Position numbers and translations under genes: made by a program. Below the pieces are notes generated by a model. The model was not told the origin of the DNA. It did not search any database and saw nothing but the letters and a program-made list of their open reading frames with translations. Below, piece by piece: positions 34,194-44,100 of a stretch of DNA of 64,000 nt. Origin of the DNA: Chitinophagaceae bacterium (GTDB lineage: Bacteria > Bacteroidota > Bacteroidia > Chitinophagales > Chitinophagaceae); assembly GCA_014379965.1 (NCBI GenBank), contig JACMKU010000123.1, positions 1 through 64,000 of the forward strand, given 5' to 3'. Numbering within the stretch: the stretch's first letter is position 1; every line of letters begins with the position of its first letter.

Positions 34194-36983
34194 ATGGACT
34201 ACAACTTCAGGGATATCGAAAAGAAATGGCAGCAGCACTGGAAGGATGCAGGTGTCTACAAGGTTTCTAATGAGAGCAGCAAGCCCAAGTATTATGTGCT
34301 GGATATGTTTCCTTATCCAAGCGGCACGGGATTGCATGTTGGACATCCATTGGGATATATCGCTTCCGACATCTTTAGCCGCTACAAACGCCTGAAAGGA
34401 TTCAACGTGCTTCACCCAATGGGTTTCGACAGCTTTGGCCTGCCTGCCGAACAGTATGCGCTTGATACTGGCCAGCACCCTGCCGAGACGACAAAGAAGA
34501 ATATCGCCACATTCAAGAGCCAGTTGGACAACATCGGACTCTCCTTCGATTGGTCAAGGGAAGTTTGGACGAGCGATCCTAAGTATTACAAGTGGACGCA
34601 ATGGATATTTCTTCAATTGTTCAATAGCTGGTACAACCGGGCCACGAATAAAACAGAACGGATAAACTCCCTCACTGCGATTTTTGAAAAAGAAGGAAAT
34701 GAAGGTCATGCCTGTCCCGGCGATGCCAATATCCGCTTCTCCGGATCCGAGTGGAAGAACTTTAGTGAAAAGGTGAAGATGGATGTGCTCATGGAATACA
34801 GGGTGGCTTATTGTGGAGTCGGCGAAGTGAACTGGTGCGAAGCGCTTGGAACTGTGTTGGCGAATGATGAAGTGGTAAATGGAGTGAGTGAACGTGGTGG
34901 ATTTCCCGTGGTGAAGAAGAAATTAAGACAATGGTACCTACGTATCACGGAATACGCCGATAGGCTTCTGAGTGGACTGGAGACTGTAGACTTTAGCGAA
35001 GCGATGAAAGAAATGCAGGCAAACTGGATCGGCAAGAGCAGCGGAGCCGAGATGGAATTTGAGCTCAGTGGGCTTCGTCACGATATTAAGCTAAGAGTAT
35101 ACACCACCAGGCCCGATACTATCTTCGGCGTCGACTTCATGGTAATAGCTCCCGAGCATGAATTGGTAGAGCAGATCACTAGCGCCGGACAGAAACAGGC
35201 CGTTGAAGAATATGTAGCGTATGTAAAGAGCAGGAGTGAGCGTGAGCGAATGGCGGAGAAGAAGATCACCGGTGTCTTCACAGGCGCTTATGCGCTGAAC
35301 CCCTTCAATAAACGAGAGATCCCGATCTGGGTATCCGAATACGTGTTGGCTGGTTACGGCACCGGCGCCATCATGGCCGTTCCCTGTGGCGACGAGCGTG
35401 ACCATCGCTTTGCTGAGCATTTCGGATTGAACATTACCAATATCATCGGTAAGCATTACGACGGGAAAGATGCAAATCCAACTAAAGATGCAGTCCTGGA
35501 GAATTCCGACTTTCTTAATGGAATAGTGATGAGGGACGCGATAGAGGTTGTAATTCGGAAGATAGAACAATTAGAAATAGGTGTAAGGAAGACGAACTAT
35601 AAGATGCGTGATGCAGCATTCAGTCGCCAACGTTACTGGGGTGAGCCATTCCCGATACAATGGATCGATGGAATTGCACGAGCACTCGACGAGTCACAGT
35701 TGCCAGTCGAACTTCCCATCGTGGAGTCTTACAAACCAGGCCCTGATGGAGAGGGCCCACTCGCTAACATTCCTGATTGGACGGCAAAGCATCTCGAGAC
35801 CAACACGATGCCGGGTTACGCCGGAAGTAGCTGGTATTTTCTCCGATTCATGGATCCATACAACGATGAGCAGTTCTGCGATCGAATGGCCTCGGACTAT
35901 TGGAAGCAGGTGGATCTTTATATAGGAGGAACTGAACATGCAGTTGGACATCTTCTCTACAGCCGCATGTGGACGAAGTGCCTGTTCGACCTTGATTACA
36001 TTGGGCATGACGAACCATTCAAGAGACTATTGAATCAGGGGATGATCCAGGGTAGCAGCAGGTTTGCTTACCGGGTAAGAGGAACAAACAAGTTTGTCTC
36101 TGCTGGCCTTAAGAATAAGTATGACACTGATGACATTCACGTGGACGTAAATATCGTCGACGGTTTCGAAATGGATATAGAGGCATTTAAGAAATGGCGA
36201 GATGAATACAAGTCAGCTGAATTCCTACTCGAAGACGGCAAGTATATTACTGGCTCCGAGGTTGAAAAAATGTCGAAGTCAAAGTACAACACGGTAAATC
36301 CCGATGATCTAGTGGCGAAATATGGCGCCGATACCTTTCGCATGTATGAGATGTTTCTTGGCCCGGTGGAGATGAGCAAACCGTGGGATACCAAGGGGAT
36401 CGAAGGTGTACATCGGTTCCTGAGGAAACTCTGGCGTTTGTTCTTCGACGAGACGAAAGGTAAATTGTGGACGACAGACAAACCGACGGAGGCTGAGCTA
36501 AAGGTTCTTCATCGTGCGATCAGGAAGATTGAAGAGGATACCGCAAGATTTAGTTTCAATACCGCAGTGAGCGCCTTCATGATCGCAGTGAATGAACTCA
36601 CTGAACTGAAGTCGCATAAGAAAGATATTCTCGAGCCGCTGCTGATCATTCTCACTCCTTATGCGCCACATATTGCAGAAGAACTTTATCAGGCACTAAA
36701 CGAGGGCACCGGGATGGCTGGAGGTGGAACTAGGAGGAAGCCATCGATACTCGACGCAGCATATCCCATTTTCGAAGCGACATATGTCACTGAAAGCAGC
36801 AAGGAATATCCCATCTCCATCAATGGCAAATTACGCACGACTATGAACATTGCCCTTGATGCGGCACCGACAGACGTCGAGAAGATCGTGTTAGAGAATG
36901 AGATCGTGAAGAAATGGCTAGAGGGCAAACCGCCGAAGAAAGTAATTTTTGTGAAGGGGAAGATGGTGAATGTGGTGGTTTGA
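34194..36983 (+). CDS. leuS: Leucine--tRNA ligase
   Basis: 929 residues, the usual length for Bacteroidota LeuRS. It charges tRNA-Leu and edits mischarged product. Class I signatures are intact: the HIGH-type motif in PYPSGTGLHVGHPLGY near 40-55 and KMSKS in EVEKMSKSKYN near 691. The CP1 editing domain is present (VYTTRPDTIFGVDF, GTGAIMAVPCGDERDHRFA), and the zinc-region and leucine-specific insertions (residues ~600-690) have the expected size. The C-terminus (ISINGKLRTTMNIALDA) is complete. An AT-rich box almost touches the ATG. Confidence 0.98.
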   Translation: MDYNFRDIEKKWQQHWKDAGVYKVSNESSKPKYYVLDMFPYPSGTGLHVGHPLGYIASDIFSRYKRLKGFNVLHPMGFDSFGLPAEQYALDTGQHPAETTKKNIATFKSQLDNIGLSFDWSREVWTSDPKYYKWTQWIFLQLFNSWYNRATNKTERINSLTAIFEKEGNEGHACPGDANIRFSGSEWKNFSEKVKMDVLMEYRVAYCGVGEVNWCEALGTVLANDEVVNGVSERGGFPVVKKKLRQWYLRITEYADRLLSGLETVDFSEAMKEMQANWIGKSSGAEMEFELSGLRHDIKLRVYTTRPDTIFGVDFMVIAPEHELVEQITSAGQKQAVEEYVAYVKSRSERERMAEKKITGVFTGAYALNPFNKREIPIWVSEYVLAGYGTGAIMAVPCGDERDHRFAEHFGLNITNIIGKHYDGKDANPTKDAVLENSDFLNGIVMRDAIEVVIRKIEQLEIGVRKTNYKMRDAAFSRQRYWGEPFPIQWIDGIARALDESQLPVELPIVESYKPGPDGEGPLANIPDWTAKHLETNTMPGYAGSSWYFLRFMDPYNDEQFCDRMASDYWKQVDLYIGGTEHAVGHLLYSRMWTKCLFDLDYIGHDEPFKRLLNQGMIQGSSRFAYRVRGTNKFVSAGLKNKYDTDDIHVDVNIVDGFEMDIEAFKKWRDEYKSAEFLLEDGKYITGSEVEKMSKSKYNTVNPDDLVAKYGADTFRMYEMFLGPVEMSKPWDTKGIEGVHRFLRKLWRLFFDETKGKLWTTDKPTEAELKVLHRAIRKIEEDTARFSFNTAVSAFMIAVNELTELKSHKKDILEPLLIILTPYAPHIAEELYQALNEGTGMAGGGTRRKPSILDAAYPIFEATYVTESSKEYPISINGKLRTTMNIALDAAPTDVEKIVLENEIVKKWLEGKPPKKVIFVKGKMVNVVV

Positions 36984-37010
36984 ACCTTTGCTGCTTTTAG
37001 AAGGTTGATA

Positions 37011-37128
37011 AGTTTAATAGTTTAATAGCTTAAGGGTTTAAGGGTTTAAAAGTTTCTTAATCGATCACCCAATTAGTTTAGAAACTTCTGCCTTATGAAC
37101 TTTTAAACCCTTAAACTTTCAAACCCCA
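37011..37128 (+). repeat. Word-palindrome element C2 (TTTAAGGG words)
   Basis: Left arm 37011-37055 (AGTTTAATAG, TTAAGGGTTTAAGGGTTTAA), centre with GTTTCTTAATCGA, right arm 37095-37128 (ATGAACTTTTAAACCCTTAA, ACTTTCAAACCCC). It lies between leuS and the next gene. Confidence 0.9.
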
Positions 37129-37177
37129 TGCGGCTTATTCCCAAAGCATACTAACTTTAAATCAAACATTGACGGCT

Positions 37178-37909
37178 ATGAGACTAACAAGTTTTGTAAT
37201 CACCCTGATCCTTTCTTCTTCGCTCATCGCACAAGAAGGCGCGGTATGGAGAGCTGCCAGCAAGGAGAGCGAGGAATATCATGAGTATCGGGTAAAACCT
37301 ACCGTTCCTCCCCATGGACTCGCAAAGGTGAAAGCACTTATCAAAGACATAAAGGTCGATGAGGACGATACCGAGGCGCTCGCACGCAATGTCTATGAAT
37401 CTCTTTCGTTGCGCGAGAAGTTTACTTACAACATGATTCACGCAGAGTCGTACAGCCAGAACTGTGATGCCAACCCTCCCATACAAGAAGAACATAAGAA
37501 GATCTTCGGTTACCTTCCCGATGCCTTCGGAGAGTATGCATGGAGCGACCGCCAATCTGGTTTCCTTAGGGCGAACCGCGATTCAGTGATATCGTTGATG
37601 AAGGAGAGCATTACGAGGAGCAAGCGTGTTGGAGTAAATTTCAAACATGCCATCATCGAGATCAATGCGAGAGAGATGATTCCCTTTATCATAGCGGCCT
37701 ACGCGGAGATTAAAAAAGATCTGGACCTGTTGACCGTATTATTGTTGTTGATGAAGGAAAATGAATACGATCCATTCATCGCTTCTGCCTCGTACCGTAA
37801 ATTATATAGCGATGAGTCAAACTATGCGGCCTTTCTCGTTTTCTCAAAAGGCAACGAGGAATTGATCATCAAACGTGCGACTGATTTCTATAATGCCGGG
37901 AAAAAATAG
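37178..37909 (+). CDS. Secreted protein of unknown function
   Basis: 243 residues from the ATG at 37178 with a signal peptide (MRLTSFVITLILSSSLIAQ); a TTG 9 nt upstream is less likely. I do not recognise a family. The mature protein is rich in charged alpha-helical sequence (AKVKALIKDIKVDEDDTEALARNVYESL, and a later AEIKKDLDLLTVLLLLMKENEY), which could form a helical repeat scaffold. One cysteine only (near SQNCDANPP). It overlaps the next gene by 17 nt, so it is co-translated with a formylglycine-generating-enzyme-like protein, hinting at a shared extracytoplasmic task. Confidence 0.7.
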   Translation: MRLTSFVITLILSSSLIAQEGAVWRAASKESEEYHEYRVKPTVPPHGLAKVKALIKDIKVDEDDTEALARNVYESLSLREKFTYNMIHAESYSQNCDANPPIQEEHKKIFGYLPDAFGEYAWSDRQSGFLRANRDSVISLMKESITRSKRVGVNFKHAIIEINAREMIPFIIAAYAEIKKDLDLLTVLLLLMKENEYDPFIASASYRKLYSDESNYAAFLVFSKGNEELIIKRATDFYNAGKK

Positions 37910-38735
37910 CATCGTGTTCATATTCTACGTGTCACTATTCGCGAATACGATAGTGCGGTCGCAAACAGTGTCGCTTGCGAATGGAGATCCTTTTGTACGC
38001 ATTGCCGCCGGCAGCTACCAGGTTGGAAAAAAGGATCACACACTCAATCCCGTGAGGAAAGTCGTGATAGAGGAATTTTTTATTGCGACTACGGAGACAA
38101 CCAACAAGCAATTCCAGCAATTTGTATCGTCTACTTCCTATGTGACAGATGCCGAGAAGAAGAAGAATGCTATGGTATTTAGTCCCGGACTTAGGGAATA
38201 CGAGTGGATCGAGGATTCAACGGCGAACTGGCGCTATCCAAATGGTATTAGCCGGGGAGGTATCGATAATAAAGGGGACCATCCTGTCACATGTATCAGC
38301 TATACGGATATAATGGCCTATTGCCGGTGGGCAGAAGTGAGGTTGCCTTCATTACAGGAATGGGAGATCGCCTGCCGCGCAGGAAGCACGACTGATTATT
38401 TCTTTGGTAATGATGCCGGCAACATAAAATATTTCGCAAACACCTGGCTGGGTAGGAACCACCTGGTGGGAGACAGTTCGGATGGTTACATGTATACCTC
38501 CCCCGTCGGTAGTTTCAAACCGAATTCCTGGGGGTTGTATGATATGTATGGTAACGTATTTGAATTTTGTACTGGAAAGCTTAAGCCGAATCAGAAAGAT
38601 GCGGTCGTCCATGCGCGTGGCGGATCGTGGTGGTGCAGCAAGACTGCATGTCGCTTCTATAACTCATACGATATTGGCCGTGTCAATATACATGCGTCGT
38701 TTAGCAACCAGGGGTTTAGAGTTGTTAAGCTCTAG
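37893..38735 (+). CDS. Formylglycine-generating-enzyme (SUMF1) family protein
   Basis: 280 residues from the ATG at 37893, giving a signal peptide (PGKNSIVFIFYVSLFANTIVRSQ). The FGE-sulfatase domain fills the rest: FVRIAAGSYQVG, FFIATTETTNKQF, PVTCISYTDIMAYCRWAEVRLPS, NSWGLYDMYGNVFEFC and the end SNQGFRVVKL. Unusually for the many non-catalytic relatives, it keeps a Cys-x4-Cys pair (GGSWWCSKTACRFY, Cys248 and Cys253) at the position of the FGE active site. No sulfatase gene is in the window. It may be a real oxidase acting on exported proteins, or a lectin-like binding domain. Overlaps the preceding gene by 17 nt. Confidence 0.88.
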   Translation: MPGKNSIVFIFYVSLFANTIVRSQTVSLANGDPFVRIAAGSYQVGKKDHTLNPVRKVVIEEFFIATTETTNKQFQQFVSSTSYVTDAEKKKNAMVFSPGLREYEWIEDSTANWRYPNGISRGGIDNKGDHPVTCISYTDIMAYCRWAEVRLPSLQEWEIACRAGSTTDYFFGNDAGNIKYFANTWLGRNHLVGDSSDGYMYTSPVGSFKPNSWGLYDMYGNVFEFCTGKLKPNQKDAVVHARGGSWWCSKTACRFYNSYDIGRVNIHASFSNQGFRVVKL

Positions 38736-38754
38736 TAAAGTGGTGATATTACGA

Positions 38755-38878
38755 TAGTTTAATAGTTTAAGGGTTTAATAGTTTAAAAGTTCTTAAATCC
38801 GAATCTTCTATAGTGAAAGTAAGTTCGAATTAAACAACTATTAAACCCTTAAACTTTTAAACCCTTAAAACCTCAAGG
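38755..38878 (+). repeat. Word-palindrome element C3 (TTTAAGGG / TTTAATAG words)
   Basis: Left arm 38755-38792 and right arm 38832-38872. A 20-nt block, AGTTTAAGGGTTTAATAGTT at 38765-38784, has an exact reverse complement at 38837-38856. The centre starts with GTTCTTAAATCCGA, as in C1 and C2. Confidence 0.9.
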
Positions 38879-38886
38879 ATAATACA

Positions 38887-39732
38887 ATGAAAAAACTCTT
38901 ACTCATCTCTGCTCTGCTTGCGAGATTCCTTCCAGGGTCTGCTCAGGACCTTCACGTCATGACATTCAACATCCGACTCAATACTTCCTCCGACAGCATG
39001 AATGCCTGGCCCTATCGCAAGGATAAATGTGCATCTCAGATCTTATTTCATGATGTCCACCTGTTAGGTGTACAGGAAGCCTTGCACGACCAAATGATGG
39101 ATCTGAAATCCCGCCTTCCCGGCTTTAAGTCGATAGGGGGAGGGCGTGATGATGGTAAAGAGAAGGGAGAATATTCTGCCATTTTCTATGATACCTTGCG
39201 ACTACAGGTGCTAAGATCCGCGATGTTTTGGTTGTCAGAAACCCCTGACGTACCTGGCAGTAAGAGTTGGGACGCAGCAATCACACGGATGGTAACCTGG
39301 GCGGAATTCAGGGATCGCAAAACGAAAAAGCGTTTTTTCGCATTCAATACCCACTTTGATCATATAGGGAAACAGGCAAGACGAGAAAGTGCCCACCTGG
39401 TGTTGAAAAAGGTTAAGTCGATTGCGGGTAGCTCACCTGTTGTGATAACGGGCGATTTCAATGCCCAGCCCGCAGATGAGCCCATCCAGGTAATTGTCGA
39501 CAAGACAAACCCGCTTCACCTGCTCGATGCAAAAGCCCTCTCGATAACTCCACACTATGGTCCCACTGGAACGTTCAATGGATTTAAAAGCAAAGAGACC
39601 ACCGATCAGCCAATCGACTATATTTTTCTCAAAGGAAAATGGAAAGTGCTGGAACATGCAACGATTTCACAGACCTGGGAAGGCAGGTTTGCATCTGATC
39701 ACTTTGCGGTGGTAGCCCTGCTCAGATTGTAG
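38887..39732 (+). CDS. Secreted endonuclease/exonuclease/phosphatase family protein
   Basis: 281 residues with a signal peptide (MKKLLLISALLARFLPGSAQ). All blocks of the DNase I-like phosphoesterase fold are present: MTFNIRLNTSSDSMNAW, LLGVQEALHDQM (metal Glu), FNTHFDHIGKQAR (catalytic His), ITGDFNAQP, IDYIFLKG and ASDHFAVVALL (general base His). The family includes nucleases, sphingomyelinases and inositol phosphatases; this exported branch in Bacteroidota is usually annotated only generally. Substrate unknown. Repeat A4 follows within 10 nt of the stop. Confidence 0.93.
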   Translation: MKKLLLISALLARFLPGSAQDLHVMTFNIRLNTSSDSMNAWPYRKDKCASQILFHDVHLLGVQEALHDQMMDLKSRLPGFKSIGGGRDDGKEKGEYSAIFYDTLRLQVLRSAMFWLSETPDVPGSKSWDAAITRMVTWAEFRDRKTKKRFFAFNTHFDHIGKQARRESAHLVLKKVKSIAGSSPVVITGDFNAQPADEPIQVIVDKTNPLHLLDAKALSITPHYGPTGTFNGFKSKETTDQPIDYIFLKGKWKVLEHATISQTWEGRFASDHFAVVALLRL

Positions 39733-39739
39733 TCTCTAA

Positions 39740-39863
39740 CTAGTGAATAGTGAGTTGTCAATAGTGAGTGTCTCACTGAGTTTGAACTTCCTTCACGATT
39801 CGAAGCCGTAACGTTTTTTCTAAACTCGGAGAGCCACTCACTATTGACAACTCACTATTCACC
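39740..39863 (+). repeat. Word-palindrome element A4 with perfect 28-nt arms
   Basis: Bases 39743-39770 (GTGAATAGTGAGTTGTCAAT... ) and 39835-39862 are exact reverse complements over 28 nt with a 64-nt centre. The right arm includes the stop codon (39859-39861) of the minus-strand gene, and the left arm begins 8-10 nt after the plus-strand stop: a bidirectional 3' element. Confidence 0.95.
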
Positions 39864-40887
39864 GCACCCGCTTCACAAACCTCACCATCGCACTACTCCC
39901 CTCCGTACTTTCAAGTCGTGACTCATATCGCTTGTCTCCTACGAGGGCTACCATGTATGACGTGTTGGGAGGTATTGATCCGAGGTTTTCTGCGACCATG
40001 ATCAGTTCGTTAGTGTCGCGAAGCTCGGTGACCGCCAGTTTGATGGTATAGGAGCTCCCTGTGAGACGAATATGAGTAAAGATCAGCCTATCATTTAGGA
40101 ACAGCGAAATCGAGTCACCGTCGATTTCTGCGTTATCATAGAACCTTAGTTCTATTGAATCACCGTCAATCGGTATTTCCTTGGTCAACACTTTCTTGCG
40201 CGTAGTAAATTTCTCTTCAATTGATTGGATTGGCACAGCCTCTAGAGGTTTGACAATTACCGGCGCGGCTTTCGGAACAACGACAGTTGGTACTTCTTTA
40301 GGCGTTTCGGTTGGTATAGTAACGACTACTGGTGCCTTCGCTTCTTCCTCCACCGGCGGCGCGGATGTGGTATGCAGGGTGGCAATGCTATCGATGATGT
40401 CGGGATCATTTCCTCCCACGAGGTAATTGTCGATTACGAAGTCCCACTCATCTTCGAACGTTCCTTCCCTGATCTTATCGAGATGCACGTCGCCCTTAAG
40501 GTCTTCTTCATACACTTTGCCCGATTTTCCATCTAACATCATTTTGCCGCCACCGGGGCAATTGAAATCAGCTCTCGATAACAATGGCATCTTACCTGGG
40601 GTGGATAAAGTGACCGAACCTGACCTTTCTTCGATCAACTGATCATCCCACCAAACGGCTTCATTTGTCTGTGCATCGAAGTAACCTTTGATGTTGTAAC
40701 GTCGGTAATTATTTGGCGATTCATAATAGTAGGAAGTACCGGCCAGGCTGTCGCCATTTTGGATGATTTTCATCTCCACTTTTTGACGATTAATCTTGCC
40801 TTTCCAGACGCCAGTGATCATTTGCGAATGAGAAGTGATTGAAATCAACATTAAGACTACCAGGGATGCTAGAACGAATCCTTTCAA
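39859..40887 (-). CDS. Secreted protein of unknown function with C-terminal beta domain
   Basis: 342 residues with a signal peptide (MKGFVLASLVVLMLISITSHSQ). Residues ~23-170 form a beta-rich domain (GVWKGKINRQKVEMKIIQNGDSLAG ... YNIKGYFDAQT). A proline/valine-rich linker (~175-225) follows, then a C-terminal domain with the pattern IPIDGDSIELRFYDNAEIDGDSISLFLNDRL and ENLGSIPPNTSYMVAL, a module I have seen in hypothetical Bacteroidota proteins. No catalytic residues stand out. It lacks a sorting domain, so periplasmic or lipid-independent surface association is likely. Function unknown. Confidence 0.8.
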   Translation of the reverse strand: MKGFVLASLVVLMLISITSHSQMITGVWKGKINRQKVEMKIIQNGDSLAGTSYYYESPNNYRRYNIKGYFDAQTNEAVWWDDQLIEERSGSVTLSTPGKMPLLSRADFNCPGGGKMMLDGKSGKVYEEDLKGDVHLDKIREGTFEDEWDFVIDNYLVGGNDPDIIDSIATLHTTSAPPVEEEAKAPVVVTIPTETPKEVPTVVVPKAAPVIVKPLEAVPIQSIEEKFTTRKKVLTKEIPIDGDSIELRFYDNAEIDGDSISLFLNDRLIFTHIRLTGSSYTIKLAVTELRDTNELIMVAENLGSIPPNTSYMVALVGDKRYESRLESTEGSSAMVRFVKRVR

Positions 40888-41163
40888 GTGCTTGATTTTT
40901 AATGGGTAAAAAAGGGGTTATGATATACTTAGAAACGGAAAGTCAGGCAGAATAGTATTCAATTAAACGCACTAAATGAGAATAAGATCGGATATGAATT
41001 TAAACACCTCTTGATCTAAAGCAAGCGTTTGATGCTGAAATGGATACATCAAAAGAAAAATACTACGAAAAATTGCCGCAAGGAAAAAAATAAATACCTT
41101 CCATCACTAAAGTCCTGGACGGGGCTTACCAAAACATTTACTACTTAATTAACAACTCTGCTT

Positions 41164-44100
41164 ATGAGAAAGATCTACGTAGCTATTCTTTCCTTATTTA
41201 CATTATTTTTTTGGAACACCAAGTCAACCGCCCAGGTTAACCTGTACATTTTTTCGCAGTCTTCAGGCACTTATACACCCATAACAGGAGGTACTGTAGT
41301 AGCAACTGCCACAGATAATACAACGGCAGCCGGTTCATTGGATGATGCCAATTACACCTTACCGGCAGGTACAATTCCATTTACGTTTACGTTCAATGGA
41401 ATCGGATATACCTCACTCGTTATAAGCTCTAACGGGTTTCTAACATTTGGCGCTACTGCTCCAGGTGGTACTAACTACACACCCATTTCAGGCGCTACCG
41501 CATATGCAGGCGCTATTGCTGCGTTTGGGGGTGACATCAATTCAATTTTCAACCTTGGATCGACAACCGGAAACATAAGATATGAGGTGGTGGGAACTGC
41601 TCCTAACAGGGAGTTCGTGGTTCAATGGTCGAATTTTAGGCCTGCATTCTCGACTTCGACAACGTCTGCCTACGTCTTCTCTTTTCAAATCAGGCTCGCG
41701 GAGACATCGAACGCCGTTCGCATTGTATATGGCGGCAATCTTGCTTTCGTTATTGGATCGACCGCCGTTTCAGGCACTCGTCAGATAGGTCTGAGGGGCG
41801 CTACAAATGCGGATTTCAATAATAGAACCAATCCTGCGACCACTGCCTTTACTGCTTCAACGGCCGGACTTGCTAATAATGCAACCCAGGCGTACAATAC
41901 GACTACCAACCCTCCCGGGATGCCGACCAGTGGTCTTACATATACCTGGCTCGTGCCTCCGCCTTGCGTTGCGCCACCTGGCGGTGGAACTGCAGTTGCA
42001 CCGGCTGGATCGGTTTGTGCCGGAACGCCATTTTCTGTTAGTGTTACTGGGGGCAGCTTTGGTACTGGTTTGACATATCAATGGGAATCATCTACTGACA
42101 ATGCAACATGGGGTCCGGTTGCAGCTGCAACATCTGCCCTATTAACTACCTCCACTTCTACGAATACTTACTATCGCAGGAAAATAACATGTAGTGGAGT
42201 CGACGGATTTTCTACCAGTGCTCTGGTAACAGTTACTGCGCCGATCAGTGTACTACCCTGGACTGAAAATTTCGACGGGTTAGCTACCGTTGGGCTTACT
42301 TCATTTCCAAACTGCTGGGTTAAGCAGAATGGAGACTGGAGATCTGCAAACAATGCTTCCTCTGGTTTCGATGCGGATGCTCGCTCAGCGCCAAACTTTA
42401 TTGCAAATGCCTGGTCGGCTACGAACGAGTTCATTTGGACTTCTGGTTTCCAATTGACAGCAGGTACTTCATACGATTTCTCGTTTTGGTTTGCAGACTT
42501 CGCTCCAGGGTATACTTCATGGGCTGGAGAAGTTTGGATCAATGGATCAGCCAGCTCAACAGGAGCAACCCAGGTTGGAACGCCATTCATCAGCGTAGGA
42601 ACGGTTGGTCCAATAGCCTATACCAAGGTGACAAAAGTTTTCGTTCCTACTTCAAGCGGTGTTTATCATTTTGGAATACGTGTGAATGAGGCGACAGGCG
42701 CCCCATGGTATTTGAGTTTTGATGATTTCAGACTCGAAGTAACTCCACCGTGCGTGACGCCAACGGCGCTCAACGTGACGGCACTGGCGCCTACGACTGC
42801 TACTGTTAGTTGGACGGCCTCTGTATCTCTGCCAACTGGTGGATACCAGTGGGAAGTTCGCACATCAGGTGTTGGTGGAAGCGGAGCGACTGGGCTTGCT
42901 GCAAGTGGCGCGACGGCTGCGGGTGTTACAACAGCAAATGTTACTGGCCTTACGCCTAACACTGCCTATACCTTGTACGTTCGCTCAGTATGTACGGCCG
43001 GCACTACATTCAGCTCGTGGGAGGGACCGCGTAATTTCCGTACGCCTTGTCTTCCATTTAATACCTTCCCTTACACTGAAACATTTGAAGCAGCAAGCGT
43101 GACAAGAACGTGCTGGACACCAACACAGGTGACAGGTACAGTCAATTGGACATACGGTGCTGGTGCAGGAAATGGCGGTGCCATTACTGCTGCACATAGC
43201 GGTACGCAAAATGCAAGACATTTCGGTAACAATTCCGGAAGTGTTGCACGCCTCGTATCTCCTTCACTTAATTTCTCTGCGGTGCCTGTACAGGGCGCAC
43301 AGGTGACGTTCTGGTATGCTAATCAAAACTGGTTAGGCGATCAGAACGAGCTAAGGGTATTCTATAGAACATCTTCAGCCGGTGCATGGACACTCATACC
43401 TGGCGCAGTTTATACAACTAATGTGGGCGTCTGGACTGAGGTTGAATTAGCCCTGCCGTCGTCTTCAGGTGCTTCAGACTACTATATCGCTTTCGAAGGA
43501 ACAGAGCTGTTTGGATGGGGAGTGGCAGTAGACGATGTAACGCTAGCCGTTGCGCCAACCTGCCCTAAGCCAACCAACGTAACCGCTCTTGGTGTCACTT
43601 CCACTTCAGCAATAGTATCCTTCACTTCACCCGGCAACGCATTTATCGTTGAATATGGTGCACCAGGCTTTGTTCCTGGTACAACCAATGTTGCCGGCAC
43701 TGGTGGTACGATTGTATTGGGTATAGCTTCACCAATCACTGTTACTGGTCTTACACCAAACACAGCATACGATTTCTATGTAAGGCGTATCTGCGTTCCT
43801 GGTGTTGACTTCAGTACTAACGTAAAGGTTTCAGCTTCCTCATTATGCGCACCGACGAGTATTCCTTATTTGCAGAATTTCGAGACTGGTACACCACTTG
43901 TTGGGTTCCCAACCTGTACGAGCAACGAAGACGTTAATGGTAACAGCGGACCTACTCCAAATGGTGGCGGTGGTCGTTTCATCATCAACAATGTCGCGCA
44001 GACTTACGCTTCTCCAGATAAGAGTCTTTGGTATATCTATGATCTAGGCAATCCTGCACGTGGAGGTGATGACTGGTTCTATCTCCAGGGTCTTAACCTC

